Notes: generated from the letters alone by a model not told the origin. Counted from the stretch's first letter, positions 28,301 to 43,300 are shown. The stretch: DNA of 64,000 nucleotides from Kryptolebias marmoratus (GCF_001649575.2 NC_051452.1:15093255-15157254); one strand, 5' to 3'. Translations and numbers: made by a program.

Positions 28301-31300
28301 ATGGATGGATGGATGGATGGATGGATGGATGGATGGATGGATGGATGGATGGATGGATGGATGGATGGATGGATGGATGGATGGATGGATGGATGGATTT
28401 GCTAATGTCAAAAACTGCAAGTGAAAATGAAATGTCATGTTTATTAATGGTTTGATCATTCTGAGGAAACTGCTTGGAGCCAGAATGTCTACCAGTGTTG
28501 TAAAAACATGCTCATCTGTTAAATTATAAGCAATAGATCATAATAAGGTTCAATGTAGTCGGACAAATTCTTTCTCCCAGGATCAAAAATCACAGACATT
28601 TATGATAGCATGAAGGTCACTCAAAAGGAAAAAAATCAACTTTTTTTTCCAGTTTCAGAATTAAATTCAGTATGTTAAGATTATAGCTAAAATGTTGAGA
28701 CAAATGTCAAAACAGTATTTCAAGAGAAAAAAATAAATATGTGAATAATGTTGTTTTGAGATTATAAGGAGAATCAAAAACCAAAACATCACTGGTACAA
28801 AGATCTGCATTAATCATATGTTTTTAGTGACTTCATACATAAAAATAGGTTTTAATAAGGAAATTCTTTTGGCGTATACATCTTAATCAACATCTGAAGC
28901 TGTACACAATCTGTAAATCTCCTTCCTCTTTTTCTTTCAGCTGTTCTGTAAAAACCTTTACAAAATGCAGGTTTAGGCTGCAGTATGAATTTTACAGGAA
29001 AACGATAACAGTAACAAGCATTTTTTCTAAATTTCAGATGTTTTGAAAGTATTTTGAGAATACTACAGGACTATAAAAGATGGCCCTCGGACTGGTTGAA
29101 GAAAATCCTTGTGTTGTAATTTCATAAACTTAGCACAAAAAGGAATAACATTTGTGTTTGCTTGATTATTTCTTTGTTGTAACAATACATCTTGGCAATA
29201 AATCTTATAATGTTGGAAAGCCTTTTTGCTTCCCTTTAATTGGTGTCAAGTTTGTTAGGAAAATTAATTTGTGGGTTGAACAACAGAGTTGAGTATGTGG
29301 GTTAGCTCAAAGTCAGTTTGACTTTTGTTTGATGTTTATTGCAGTTTGAAGAAACAAGATTTACTGGCAATTTAACAATTTATTCATTTAACAAACAGGC
29401 ACCTCAGTAGCATGTGGAAGAACCATAAACAGCCTGTCAGCTCCTCGTCATGCTGCTCACCAGCTTGTTTACACACTGCTGTGGATTGGCATGCCATTCT
29501 CAACCAGCTTTTGTCGTAATTCAGCCAATGTGGCTGTGTCGGTCACTCTGAAATGAACAGCACACACTAGCTGATCCCACAGATGTTCAGTGGGGTTGCC
29601 CTATAGTACGGACCATATCCAAATCAGTCAAATATGAGATGCTTGAAGCAGACACCAACTGACTGCTGTAGCAGGATCCAGGGATGGCTGGTATAAGTGG
29701 GCTAGTAGGGCTAAGCCCTCCCTGGTGTTTGCAATAAAAATGTTAAAATACCTAATAAACACAAAATAAAAATATCGTATCACATTTTTTGAAATTTACA
29801 ACAAAACTGGTGCCAAACAGTCTTGAGAAAAATCCAGAGTCTTTCCAAAGGGCTAACTTTTCACAGCCCTGAACATTTAATGTCTTTAGTGGGACAGAAT
29901 GATTGACAGCCGTCTTGTCCCGCCCCCTCAGTTTGCTGCTCATTTGGGCTAATTTAATTCAGCCCAGGGTCAGCCCAAGCCCTCAGGCTTTAGCCAATGA
30001 GGGTGCACTTACAATAATGTGCCTCAAGCACGAATGTACGTGGTGTGGTTTAGCATAGACTGAGATAAGTGCAATGGTGAGCAAGATAAAGATAAACAAG
30101 GTTGATTTTTTAATTTTTCACCTGTTTTCCTTAATGCCTTTGGGGGAAAACCCAGAAGTGAAAAGGTTGGGGGCAGACGAACCAAAGGATATTCAGTTTT
30201 CCTGTGACCTGGTTTCAGTGAAAGGACTGGCTAACAGCAAGTGTAGCTAACAGATCTTTAAAGAGGTGGTTATTAACCTTTTTTACATCCCAGAAAAGTC
30301 ATTGGAGTGAGCATCTCTTTAAAAAAGGTAGGCCTCATTTAAAAAATGCACTTTATATTATTGCATGTCTTGTTTGATTTTATTTTATCAGTGTGATTAG
30401 TAATTGTGTCAAGGAGTGTGGTGCAGTGTTATGCAAAGCTGTTTGACTGGGAAAAATCCTTTGAAATAATTATAGTTGAAACCCCTAATGCAGGGGAATT
30501 AAGTATTAGACAACTGACAGAGGCTCTGTGTAAGCTTGGTTTTTGGTGATGGTTTGTTTTAAGGTTGTCTTTGTGTTGAAAAAGAATATGTCATTTTATA
30601 GAAGTTTTTTTTATTTCAAATTGGATGCTTCTGTTGTTGGAATACAAACTTCAGCATTTTATTATGTATCTGTTAGCCCACCCTACAAATATCACCACCA
30701 GCCACCACTGGCAGGATCCATGCTTACAGGAGCTGACAACAAGTGCCAATCAGGTACCAACTATTCCTTACTTTTTGTGTTATGTTCATATATTGGTGTC
30801 ATAGCATTTATTGTCGTTACTCTAGCCTAGAGTGTAAATTTATGTACTGCTAAAAGTTCAGCTTTTTAAAGTGGATTTCCACCACCTAACTCATGTGGTC
30901 CACACTCACAAGAGTGCTCCATCCACTCTCTCTCTCTCTCTGCAAACTCTTAAAGGAGCCACACCACTTTTATAACAGTAATGAACATACACTTCATTGC
31001 ATCATATGATTTATACTCCAGTGCAAGCAATATAGCATGTGGGCTGGGTCCAGGTTGACTTGCCGTTCGAATTGGATCTGGACATTAATAATAATAATGT
31101 CAGTATAAGGACTAAAGGTGTTATCTCACTGAGCTGTGACTAGCTGGCATTCGTTAGGGCGTCTGTGGATAGTTTTGTGGCTTTCATGGGCCTCTCCAGC
31201 AGGGGAGCTTTTCTCTAACAAAAAAAAAACATCCAAACAATTTGGCAATTGTTTTTACTGGATGCCCTTCCTGCCACAACCTGGGCTTGAACCTACAGTC

Positions 31301-34300
31301 TCAGGATTTCAGAACCATGGCACTGACCATCAAGCCACCGCAGCCCGCTCATGTTGATGATAAATACTTTTTTTTTTAATGACCCAAATATGCCTATCTG
31401 TATTTCAAATGTGCACAGCCAAGACTGCAAAACATGGCCCATGGTTTGATGGCCACAGGGTCACAAACACTCAGAGTTCAGTGAGAGTATAACAAAGAAA
31501 TTCACCTATTTTGTCACAATTTTATTGCAATTTTGAGTCACCAACTAGTCTCCCAACAGTTGCAGGTCTGTGAGATACCACCTTAAGAAGTGTTCTAATG
31601 TTTAGTGTCTTTTAATGGGGTTACCTTCAAGTTCTTCCTTCTCAAAGTTGGTGTTGAGCATGGAGCGTGTGCCCCCACGGTCCACCACTGCTTCCTCATC
31701 AGTTCTCTGCAGGAGACACAAACAACCAGATATTACTCATCAAATAGAACATGTTTCAACACCTTTTAAATGTGCAACACTCACATTAATAGTGTTTTCA
31801 TAAGTGCCTAAAGATATTTTCCATTTCCATAAGCTGAGCACTGACGAAAGCTGACTTCTTGACAGCTGAGCATTTCTTCATGGAAATAATATTTTCCACT
31901 ATATGCTGCATACACACATACATAGTTAGGCTGCCTAGCTCAGCCCACCCCAGCCCCACAATCCGCCAAGACAAGTGATTTGTCCTTAAATACATACGCA
32001 TAGAAAGACTCAGCATTATTAGGCCAACTTCCAGAGGCGGTTACCATGGCAACAAAGGCCAGCCAATTGCTATGTTAGAAAACAAAAGCTATGTTCATTA
32101 TCCAAATGCCAGATGACACAGGTTTTTGAGTCATGCTTTTAACAAGAACACTTTATTGCAGATAAGCCTTAAATCATTTAAAAGCTCAACCACCACCAAC
32201 TGTGGTGAGTCAACTAATGTGGGGCAACTGCACATGCTCAGTGCGTGGAGTGGCAGAGATGAGGACAGATGCTAACGGATGTAGCATCAGTCCTTTTCTG
32301 GGTATTCCTTGCTAAAAATAGCTCTGACCTTGAAAAATAGAGTATGGCTCCGTCTTTCAGTACTTCCTGTGCTTTTTAATACACAAAAAAATAATGGCTT
32401 TATATTTATGGTATATTCCATTACTCCTTTAAGATACCCTCAAGAAATATTAGGTTTTTAAGTGGGTTTTCATATATGTTGATTGGAATGTAGAAGTCAA
32501 CTAAATTTATGCATTATTAAAAGTGTTTAAAAGGTTTAAAAGTGTTACCCTGCAGCCTGAGGCAGCATGTCATTTGTAATATTGTAAGCAATTAGGCACC
32601 TTCACAGACTATTTGCTTTTTGTTAAAAAAAAAAAAAAGAAAAAGCTTCCATCAGTTTTTCTTAACAAATTATAAACCTTACTAATCGGAGAGGTGCATG
32701 CCAACACCTCCAGGCCATGACCACACAAAAAAGTTGTCATGGTGACACATCCTTCATCTCTTCGCTGTGTCTTTACCCTTTCTCCTCCGACTCAGTCGCT
32801 CTTCAGTTTGTGTGCATGTGAGGTTTTATTCTCTTGACATCCATGGTGAATTTGATGTCAAATCATCTCACTATCAATTTCTGTACTACTCCAAAGTTAC
32901 TTTTAACAAGTTTCTGTCTTTTTTTCTGTTTAAATATATAAATATATGTTTAAATAAATATTCTGTCAAAATAAATCTTGGCCTACATCATTCTACCAAC
33001 AATACTGAAATACCTCTTCTAGGTGGGGAGAATGTCATTTACGGGCTCAAAGTGTGACGGTGACAGGACTAGAATAAAGACGCAGAAAAAAATTGTAAAA
33101 ACTGCTCCATTATTTGGGTTTTTAGGGCCCAAACAAAAAGTCGACATGTGTAAAACAGGTTACTATGACATAGTTTTTGAAAAACTTCATGATTTCAGTC
33201 AACACAGATACACCAACAATTTAGATTTTTTTTTCTGTTAACACTTTTAACATTAAAGGGATATAAAGGGATAGTCCAGACAACTTTGAAGTGTTGTTCT
33301 GTTAATAAGTTATACATATTTAGTACCTTATCAACAGTGACATCAGTCACAGAGCACAGAAAATGGAGAAAGAGGCAAAGCTATTAGGACCTGTTCTTTT
33401 TACATTATTTCTCAGGCTTATAAAACAACTTTTGCTCAAAAATGACATACCTCTGTGAAAGAATGTTACATAAGCTAATATCACATCTCTACATTTTTGT
33501 GTGACATCGTTTGTTTAGTTTGTTGCTGTTCTTTCAACCCAACAACCCAACATCCATGTTACAGAGCGAATGTACGTGTGCTCTGAGCATGATGTGCCGA
33601 GGCTGCAGAATGTATCAGTGTGTCAGGGGACTGAGTAAGCTTTTGGACTGACTAGACGTACTGATCAGGTCTTCAGCAGCCTCGGCACCATCAGTGGTCT
33701 ATCTATGCTCCACACATACATTTACGTACATTTAAGTTTTAAACAAAGATCCCACGCAATATATTGTGATTGAAGTATAATTTGGGGATGATGCTCAGCT
33801 ACTCAGCTAAATTCGCAGAGTTGCAACTATTTTGTATCTTCTAAGGTCAGATGGCTAAGACAGCCACCCGGAATTAGGTTGATTTGAAAAGTTAATCAGC
33901 TGTATATGTGCATTCATTGATTACTTTCTGAAAGTTTCATTACAATTAATCCAGTGGTTCATGGGATATTTTGCTAACAAATAAAAATGGTTTATTCCAG
34001 TAGTTAATAGGAAGGTTTTAAACACAGATCTCGCACAATTAGTTAGTGTTCAGTGAATAAGTTGGGGATCAGTCTGAGCTACTAACACATTCAATTTTAG
34101 CTTAATATTTGTTTAACTGACCAAGTTACAGCTATTACTGTGTTTGCTAAGAATGTCTTGCTGTGGTGGCCATCTTGAACTGGGTTGACTCCAAAAGTGA
34201 CTGACTTGTAGGTGCACAATCAATAATTAGTTATGTCAGTCTTTATTTTTTAATTACTGAAAAAATAAATGGCAATAAATTTGGCAAAAAAATTTTCAAA

Positions 34301-37300
34301 AACAATTTTAGCAGACCATTACCTGCATGCCCATAATTACTGTGTCTTCGAAACAAACAACAATGGAGCATCTGTCACACTTTCATCTTGATCCTTTCGC
34401 CATTAAACCAGCCAAAGTGTGTTTCCTTTTTCTTTTAATGTGTCTTTAATGTGGGCGTTCTCACCAACTAGTGGTGCAGCATGGCTATAACAGTATATAT
34501 AATAGCTGAAGCACTATATTTACTTTTTTTTCTTTTGAGATGGTAAAAGCGTAATGTCTGTTCTGTTTGAATTTCATTTTACAAGAGTCCTAAAATTTAA
34601 CTATGTACACAAAGCTTTCCTTGGCAGTCAGCAGGCTTTTAATTACCATTCTCCATCATCTTAGCTAAAGTAAACGCAGTCTGAAAGATAAGTGTTTACA
34701 ATTACTTGTAATTTTCTATCTCTCAAAACTAAGGGCGCAATAGAAAGTTAAAAAAAGTTACATATACATGTTTTATTGTAGTAAGCTAAAATGGTAATGG
34801 TAAAAAACGAAACAAAACATTGCATGACATTCTCTCTTACACAATAAGGCACACATGGACAGGCATGTGAGAAACAAGCCAGAGCATCAAAAGGGAGAGT
34901 GGACAGATGTAGAGTGCTGACTTAGGAGGCTTACTGTACATAGAATCATTAACAGAGCTATTGCAAATAGCTTACAGGGAACAAACACATATAAGCACAG
35001 CTAAGGGGTCATCATCAAGTACCTTTGGACAGACTTTCCTACAGTTTTCTCAACAGAATTCATGGTAATGTGACAGATGGTCTTCTAGTTCTCTCAGATT
35101 CAACCCTACACGATCTTAAAATAACCACTAAAGTCCATAAAAACATAAATATAGTTGCTATTTCAAGATGGTCTAAAGAGGTTTACAAAAATGTAATGTA
35201 CACAAGTTTTTGACAGTGATCAAGAGGAAACAGGCGAAAAGGAGGGCCATCTTAAGTAAGGTTCTATCTCTCAAGTACATCCTCCATAGACAAATAAAAT
35301 GAGAGCATAAGTTTGAATAAACTAGAATTAGATAGATTTGTAGTCACTGGGAATTTTAATGCAATATGTTGTTATGGAAATATTGGAGTCATTTTTAAGG
35401 CAACCCTTCCCACCCAACATCTGGAACTCAATAAACCCTTCATTTGCGAGCGATTTTGAGGTTAGCAAAGTGAATGGTACACTCGGGCCACAGGGTTACT
35501 TCTGCTCAAGAGGTACTACAGCTGGCAGAGCTTGCTGTTTCAAACCAAGAATGTAAATGGAACTGGAAAGGCTCTGAACCTTAGCTGCTTAACTAAAGCT
35601 GCATAAAACATTGAAAAACAGGAGGTTTTCTTAAGCTATCATTCCACCCATTGATTTTCTGCTGCTTATCTTTGGTTAGGTCACATAGGTACCAAGTACA
35701 GGAGGGAAACCCAAACATACCTCTCCCCAATGACCGTCTCTGGCTCTTACTGAGGGATCCCAAGATGTTCACAGACCAGAGAGGATAAATAATCCTTCCA
35801 GCAGGTTCTGGGTCTGCCCCAGGGTCTCTTCCCAATGGGACCTCTGAAGGGAAGCACCAGGCATTCTAATCAGATGCCTGAACCACCTCAGCTGATTCCT
35901 TTCACTGCTCTTCACTAAGGTTCACCTGGATGACAGAGCTCCTCACCCTATCGCTAAGTCTGAGCCTGGCGACCCTACAGAGGAAGTCCATTTCAACCAG
36001 TTGTACCGAGGATCTCGTACTTTCTGTCATGATCATACCTCATGAGCATTGGTGAAGATTGGAACATAGACAGACTAGTAAATTGAGAGATTTGCCTTTG
36101 AGCTTCTTCACCATGACAGACTGCAAAATCACCCTCAGTGCTGCAGACAAGACCCCAGTCCATCAGTTTATCTGCTGATCCATCCTACCTCAGACCTCAG
36201 TTTTAAAACTGCGGCCTCGTGGGACATTTTGACCAAAGGGCAGAAGAGGTTAAACAGGTTTGGTGAACTCATTTTAAATTGCTGTATACTCCGCCATGTT
36301 TAAAAATATAAGTCTCAAAGGTTTGTTTTCATCCATTCAACACCACTAACACAAGTAATACAAAGAACTCACACAACAGGTTTCAATACTTTATTAAATT
36401 TTTTTCAATGAGATGTCAACTTCTTTCAGTCATGGACAGGGATGACTGATAAGGTCAGGCAGGAGTCCCAATAAAATTTATTGTTTGCAGATGACACTGT
36501 GATCTGTAGTGAGAAGAGGGAGTAGGTGGAAGAAAGTCTGGAGAGGTGGAGGTGACAATTCAAACAAATCTGACTATTTGTTTTAATTACCAATCCAAAT
36601 ACTGCTGAATCTTGAAAAAAAGCTATAAAAATGTGTAGAAATTCTTCCTACATGTTTTATTTTATTATTTTTGTGTGTGTGTGTAGCTATGGCTAAAATG
36701 TTTATCTAACTACAGTCTTACACACACCAACTTGTTGTTATTTTAAACAATAACATTCATAGACTCGACCTCTTATAATTTATTTTCTTTCATGAAACAA
36801 CCCTTTTCATTACATAAAGACTGACGTACGGTTCCATGAATGATGCTACATCCTTCTCCTTTCGGTCCCACACAAAGCTTCACTGGCTTGGTATGACAGA
36901 TGAGCCACATTCTCCTCCCTGCAGGTCCCAGCTTCTATTTATAGACACCGGTTTCTCCGCCTCATGTTGCTGACCCCAGACCAGCCCAGCGAGCAGCATC
37001 CCAATTCACCAATCTGTGTTGAGATTAATCTGCCCGCCTTTACGGGAGAGGGGGATAAAACCTTGTCTTTGACCACGGGATCAGTGACGAAGGGCCCTGT
37101 ATAATGGAGAGAATTAACGTGGCGGCTTCTCCGCTGGTCCATCACTTGGTGATGGTGATTTCAGAGAAAACGGGAGCAGAGAGCACATGATGAAAGACAC
37201 CAGGGGAGCCGGGATGGGAGGGGCGAAGGAGGATGGATACACACCCTCTAACGTAACATGAACATATTTTATGTCCACATTTGTTCACCTTGAAATGTTT

Positions 37301-40300
37301 CCATCTTTCCTTCTCAGGTTTTTGATTTATTACTGTAGCAGCAAATAGCACTTAGCCGGGCCTGTACTGTTCATGCAGGGACACACACCATCCACTGCAT
37401 ACAGCTCACTGCAGACTGTGGTGTGATGGGGAGGAGCAATGTGGATGAGTGAGCAACAAACATGAGTAGAGAAGCAAACGCCTTCAGGCTGGGCCATGAA
37501 CTGACGACGAGGGGATGCCCTAATGTCACAACGTGTTAAGGGAGTGTCTGCACTCATGCAGATGCTTGAATATTTGAGCAGTAATATTATTTTTTTTTAA
37601 AAAAGCTTGGCATTTAGTTTTATCTGATAGTGATTAAAAGTAGTAACTTTGATACATGTGTGGAAGGTAACAAATACACTAAGCATTGTCTTGGTTTTTG
37701 TTGTTATTATAATAAGATTGAGTCTTAGCAGTTAAAGAGAGTTCACTTTAAACAGAATATTATTATAAAAAAAATGTTATTTTTTAAAGTCAAACTTCTA
37801 TAGAGGCCAAAAATTTCTTACGACTTTAAAAAGCATTCAGTGACCATAGATTGTATGTATTTTTTTACAGTCTACAGCAGGGGTGTCCAATCCTGGTCCC
37901 CGAAGCCACCATCCTGCATGTTTTCCTTGTTTCTCTGCTCCAACACACCTGATTTGAATCCCTGGGTGATTAACAGGCTTCTGTAGAACATGAAGAGGTA
38001 ATTTAACCACTGAATCAGGTGTGTTGGAGCAGGGAAACAAAGAAAACATGCAGGATAGTGGCCCTCGAGAACCAGGATTGGCCACCCCTGGTCTACAGGA
38101 ATGACAACTTTTTTTTTTTCTTTATCTTGTAAATGATCTACAAATATTCCATTCTTCTCACTATCTACTAGCAAGCAAGTAGGCTAATGCTGCATTCCAT
38201 TTACCTAAAATTAAAAAATCAGACAAGTCTAAAAAACCCAGACAGATATTCTGGTTGTTGTGCTCAGTTACCACGCTTTTTATTTTTAGCAAGACAAGCT
38301 GATAACAATGTCTTTTCTTACATTGAATTAATTTGGATTTAATCAGAGAGAAATTATCAATCCATCCATCCATCCATTTTCTTCCGCTTATCCGGGGTTG
38401 GCGGGGGCAGCACCCTAAGCAGGGAGACCCAGATTTCCCTCTCCCCGGGCCGCTTGGGCCAGCTCCTCCGGGGGAATCCCAAGGCCTTACCAGGCCAGCC
38501 GAGAAACATAGTCCCTCCAGCGTGTCCTGGGTCTTCCTCTGGGCCTCCTCCCAGTGGGACAAGCCCGGAACACCTCACCAGGGAGGCATCCATGAGGCAT
38601 CCTAACCAGATGCCCGAGCCACCTCAACTGCCTCCTCTCGACGTGGAGGAGCAGCGGCTCTACTCTGAGTCCCTCCCGGAAGACCAAGCTTCTCACCCTA
38701 TCTCTAAGGGAGAGCCCAGACACCCTGTGGAGGAAACTCATTTCAGACCCTTGTATTTGCAATCTCGTTCTTTCGGTCACTACCCAAAGCTCATGACCAT
38801 AGATGAGGGTAGGAATGTAGATCAACCGGTAAATCGAGCTTTTTGACTCAGCTCTCTCTTCACCATGACAGATCGGTACAGTGCCCGCTTCACTGCAGAT
38901 GCTGCACCAATCCACCTGTCGATCTCCCGCTCCATTTTTCCCTCATTCACATTTTAAATGCGACTTCTATCAGATTCTAGTGTAAACAATCTCCCATTCC
39001 CGAAATTACCTGCATGCACAGAAGAAGATATGACATCACACTCTGTACGCTGAGCTTACAAAAGTAATTATGGACGCTGTGTTAGCCTGTGTGTATTGAT
39101 TTTTGAAGTTGCTGTCCAATCAGGGCCAGCTGTACATCCAATAGGTAAAAGATAAAAGAAAACAGAGAAGAAAAAGAGTGCAAATGTTAACAATGACTTT
39201 TTTTTTGGACCTGTGGCTGCTACCTTTGTGCAGAGGAGTGTGTAGATGAAAAGTCAAAGCCAAGATTGGTGGGACTCCTTTCATCTGAAGTAAAAGTCGC
39301 ATGAATGTGACATGAATGTTTACACTTTGGTCACTTTGAAAAACATTGGCTTTGTATCCAATTCAGTATCACATACAGAAAAGACCTGGGTTGGATATGA
39401 AATAATCTGATTTGTTACACTGAAAAAATTTCATTTGAAAAAAATTTGATATGTGTCGCATAGGAGCAAAAACATCAAAATTAGGTCACGTTTGCCTGCA
39501 GTGGGAAAGTAACTACTCAAATGTTACTAGTGTTTAACCAAGAACGATATGTGGAATAAACTTAGTAACCTGAAAGAGCAACTTAATCAATATAAGGATG
39601 TAAAAGAAAAGCTTTTTATGTTTTCAAACTGGATTCAAACTTGATTGAGTTGAAAGTGCTTTGCATACTCCTGCTATCCAACTCAGTAAAAACTTCAGCG
39701 ATTTTGATGTAAATTCTTCAAAATTACACCTGTTTACTAATTTTTAATGTCTAAACATAAATTTCCAATCTTTAGACTGTTAATTAAAACTGAGTGTACT
39801 TGCAAATATTAAAAACTGCAACTGTAAATGATAAATGATGACCCCAAAAGGTTTAGCCTTTCTGATGACGTTATAAGAATATTTATTTACATAACATCCA
39901 ATCAGTATATATAACAAGCAATAATCTGGTTGTTGCATTGAAACCATGTGTCTGGGTCTTAATGCCACAGTTAACAAAAACCTCAGCTGTAATTGATTTC
40001 TAATCCAAATGTTACTTAACCCTGGTTGACACTTTGCCAGACAAAACAGAGTCAAGCAGACCAACATCATAATTAGGACTAGCATTTCTTGAAGGAATGC
40101 ACATTGCCCATTGCTTTGCAGCCTGAGTTTTAAACAAAGATCTTACGCTACCTGTTAATGTTCAGTTTGTTGTAAATGACTCTCAGCTACTACCACACCA
40201 AGTTTTAGCTCAATATCTGTAAAACTAACTGAATTACAGCCATTTTTGTTTGTGTTATGATCAATTAGCTGTGATGGCCATTTCGAATAAGGTTGACTCC

Positions 40301-43300
40301 AAAAGTTTTTCAGTTGTAGATCTATATTCGGTTATTTTTTTCTCAGAGTATCAATGGAATCCATCTTTTGGTTCATGAGATATTTTACTAACAGAACAAA
40401 CAAACACACATATAGACACAGGCATGATTTTGTTGATGCACGTGATCGCCTGTCTTTCATGGCAGCAGGCTGTAAAAATAAGCTCAAATAATGTTTTCCT
40501 ATACAGCAGAATACCACAAATACAAAAATGTGTACTAGATGACACATAAATACAGCACAGAGCTGTTAAAGTCCCCTTAGATTTTATCTGATCATTTTCA
40601 TGTCTTGTCAAAGTGTTCCGAAAAGAAAGCTACAGTTTAATTGATTGAATTTTAACACAAAAGTTAATGAAACTGACCACAAACTACTAAAAGCCAAGTT
40701 TTTCTGTCACACACAGCATACACCAATTGAAAAAACCTTAGTCCTCCTGAAGCCCTCAAAAAAAAAATAGTCAGAAGAGGGTTAAAAAGACCAACAGAAA
40801 GCCTTTGTTGAGGACACCTGGTGTAGAGCCAATTTGTAAAACACAAAACAGCGAAATGACCTCTTGACCTCTTAAAAACTTCAGCCGTTGTCTAAATCCT
40901 CACAGATTTACCACCAGTGTTGTTCTCTGAACAGCAGATGTCTCTTAGTACCAAATCTGGAGATAACCTTCCCCCAAGCTGGTGAGGCCACGCTTGGTGT
41001 TGTAATATTTGCATTAGTCAAATTTTAGTTGCACCTGGCTAAAACGCTGCAAAAACAAGACTAAACTTATTTGCAAACAACCAATAACTAAAGCTCTATT
41101 CTTTACTGGATGGATACTCAATTAGTAATAGTCTTGACAACTGGAAATGGGGCTTTTAAAATATTCATGTAATTGATTAAATCTTCATCAAGTATGTCAT
41201 ATTTTAAGTCTTTGCTGTGATGCAGTTCAAAAATAAATATAGCCACTGAAGTCACAGGCTGCTATCTGAACATCCTGCTCCAAAAGCACAGCTCTAACAA
41301 GACTGATTGTCCTACATTTTACAGTTACAGTCCCACATCTGTCTACAGCCAATTTCAGTGAGTTGTTGTTGTTGTTGTTTTTTTCACATATAGATCATCT
41401 TGTCACATCTATAAACGAAAGCTTTGGTCTATAATTACATCCGCCAAGGAGGTTATGTTTTTTTGTAGCATTGGTTTGTTTGTTTGTCTGTTCGTCTGTT
41501 TGTTAAAAAAAAATACTTAAAAACTAATTAACAGATTTTGATTCAATTTTTAAGGAAATGTTGGGGTTGTCACAACAAACAAGTGATTACATTTTAGTGG
41601 TGATCCAGTCAAAGGTCAAAGGTCAGGGTCAAAGGTGACCCTGTGCTCTAACTCTGCAATGGTGTAACAAGAGGAATGACAAACTGCACAGCTGGACGCT
41701 TCATGGGTCAAGGTTGATTCTTATAAATTTCAAGGTCAGGGGTCAAAGATCAAGGTCACAGATGACCCTTTTATTAAAACCTTGTTGCTTCTGCCAACAA
41801 GTTTTTTGTTTTTGATTGTGTTGGTTAGTTAGTTTGTCTCTTAGCAAGATTTAGATTACATTTTCAGGAAAGATTGAGGTTGTCACAAAAAACAACTGAT
41901 TAAATTTTGGTGGTGACCCAGATACAAATCCAGATTTCTCTATTATACTACTATACACTATGGCCTTGGCGGAGGTTTACACCGTCTGAGCGCTTCTAAT
42001 TTCATATGTCCGATCTGAGTGTGACTTGAAGCATCTGAAGCAACAATAAGTAATTAAACTTAATTTGATGGCTAATTTAGTGCTTCTTTCAACTTGTGCA
42101 AATGTGTGCCTTTGTTACCAACATATATCATAATGTTCCTGCAGGACTTCCTACTGCAAAATTGCTGCTAATACACAGATTTATAAAACAATGTTTACAT
42201 GAACCAATATTTTAAGCCGAGAACAATCCACTTTGGTATTAGCTCTATTTGGGCTAGCTGTTATCTTGACCATTGTGTCAAAAATAAACACTAATTGTCC
42301 ACATTGAGGTCATTCAAAGATCTGTTTACTACAAATAAGATATTAATTGTTTAGCACTTTTTTACAGAATCTCTTTTCAAAAGTTCTGAACTACTGATTT
42401 AAGAGCAGAGTTAGTATTTGTTTGCTTGTGATGAAATATGCTTTTTAGCATTTCATTCAGTTTCAGATCCTCTCTATGCACTCCTATTCTGCATTGAGCT
42501 AGCAGTTCAAACGCCTTTGAACTCTCATCATTGCTGAATAAAACATGCTTCAGGTCATGCAAATGAAACCGACCGCCTGCAGATGTGAGTAAAACCTTTC
42601 AAGCTCATGTTGTGAAATTGCTAGGGGGCATGATTGAAGCTAAAGTAGTCCAAGATAAAACCTTGTGTGTCGCCTTCAGTTTTTATTGATGCATTTTAAT
42701 TATTCCTTGCTAAATCTTTTGCACAATCTTGACATATTATTGAGTTCTTAAAACAGCACAAAAATCTGAATTTAAAGTGGACAATGAGCAGTGCACAAAA
42801 TATTTTTATTGTGGTATCACTAAGACTTTATCAACACTATTGTTGATGCAATACTGATTATCAGTACTTTGGTACTTCTACTTTAAAAGCTGTAGACTCA
42901 AACAGCCTGTCGGATTATTTAGCATAATAAAGTGATCTCTGAAGCTAATACTTTTTGTATCTTGAGCTAACAATTTTGTTTTTGAAAGTGATTAGTACAA
43001 GTGGAAGCTATGGTGACTTTCAGACAAGTGATTCAGCGCCATGCAGCTGCTTCTTTCCTACTATGTTCTTTAGGGTTATAAGAAGTCCTCTGTGAAAGCT
43101 TCACTCTGACACACAACAAATGTAATGAACCAAATGAAAAACAAGTTTGTATGTCTGACATAAAGCATCTTCTGTCATCATCATCAGTCGTCCATTAGAA
43201 TAATTTACAGTATAAATGCCAAAAACACTTCTGAAAATCACTGGTAAAAGATCATTAGATGAAGATCAGTGGTAGAAGATCATTGATAGAATACTGGTAG

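Larger units (their letters stand above)
18658..31624 (-). other. slc4a10 intron 3 (13.0 kb)
   Basis: No exon found. It holds the Rex3 pair, family-A copies (21780-21990, 24500-24810, 26540-26825), a two-part Tc1 remnant (23100-23290 and 23765-23990), a SINE-like repeat (24945-25305), a minisatellite (25600-25940), a GGAT microsatellite, and the hAT element at 29679-30710. The remaining AT-rich stretches show nothing I can name. Confidence 0.6.

Noticed and set aside
28252..28459. Repetitive WMDG / SIHP reading frames
   Set aside because: Pure translation of the GGAT microsatellite.
38454..38846. 130-codon plus-strand frame
   Set aside because: Antisense of the Rex3 reverse-transcriptase tail.
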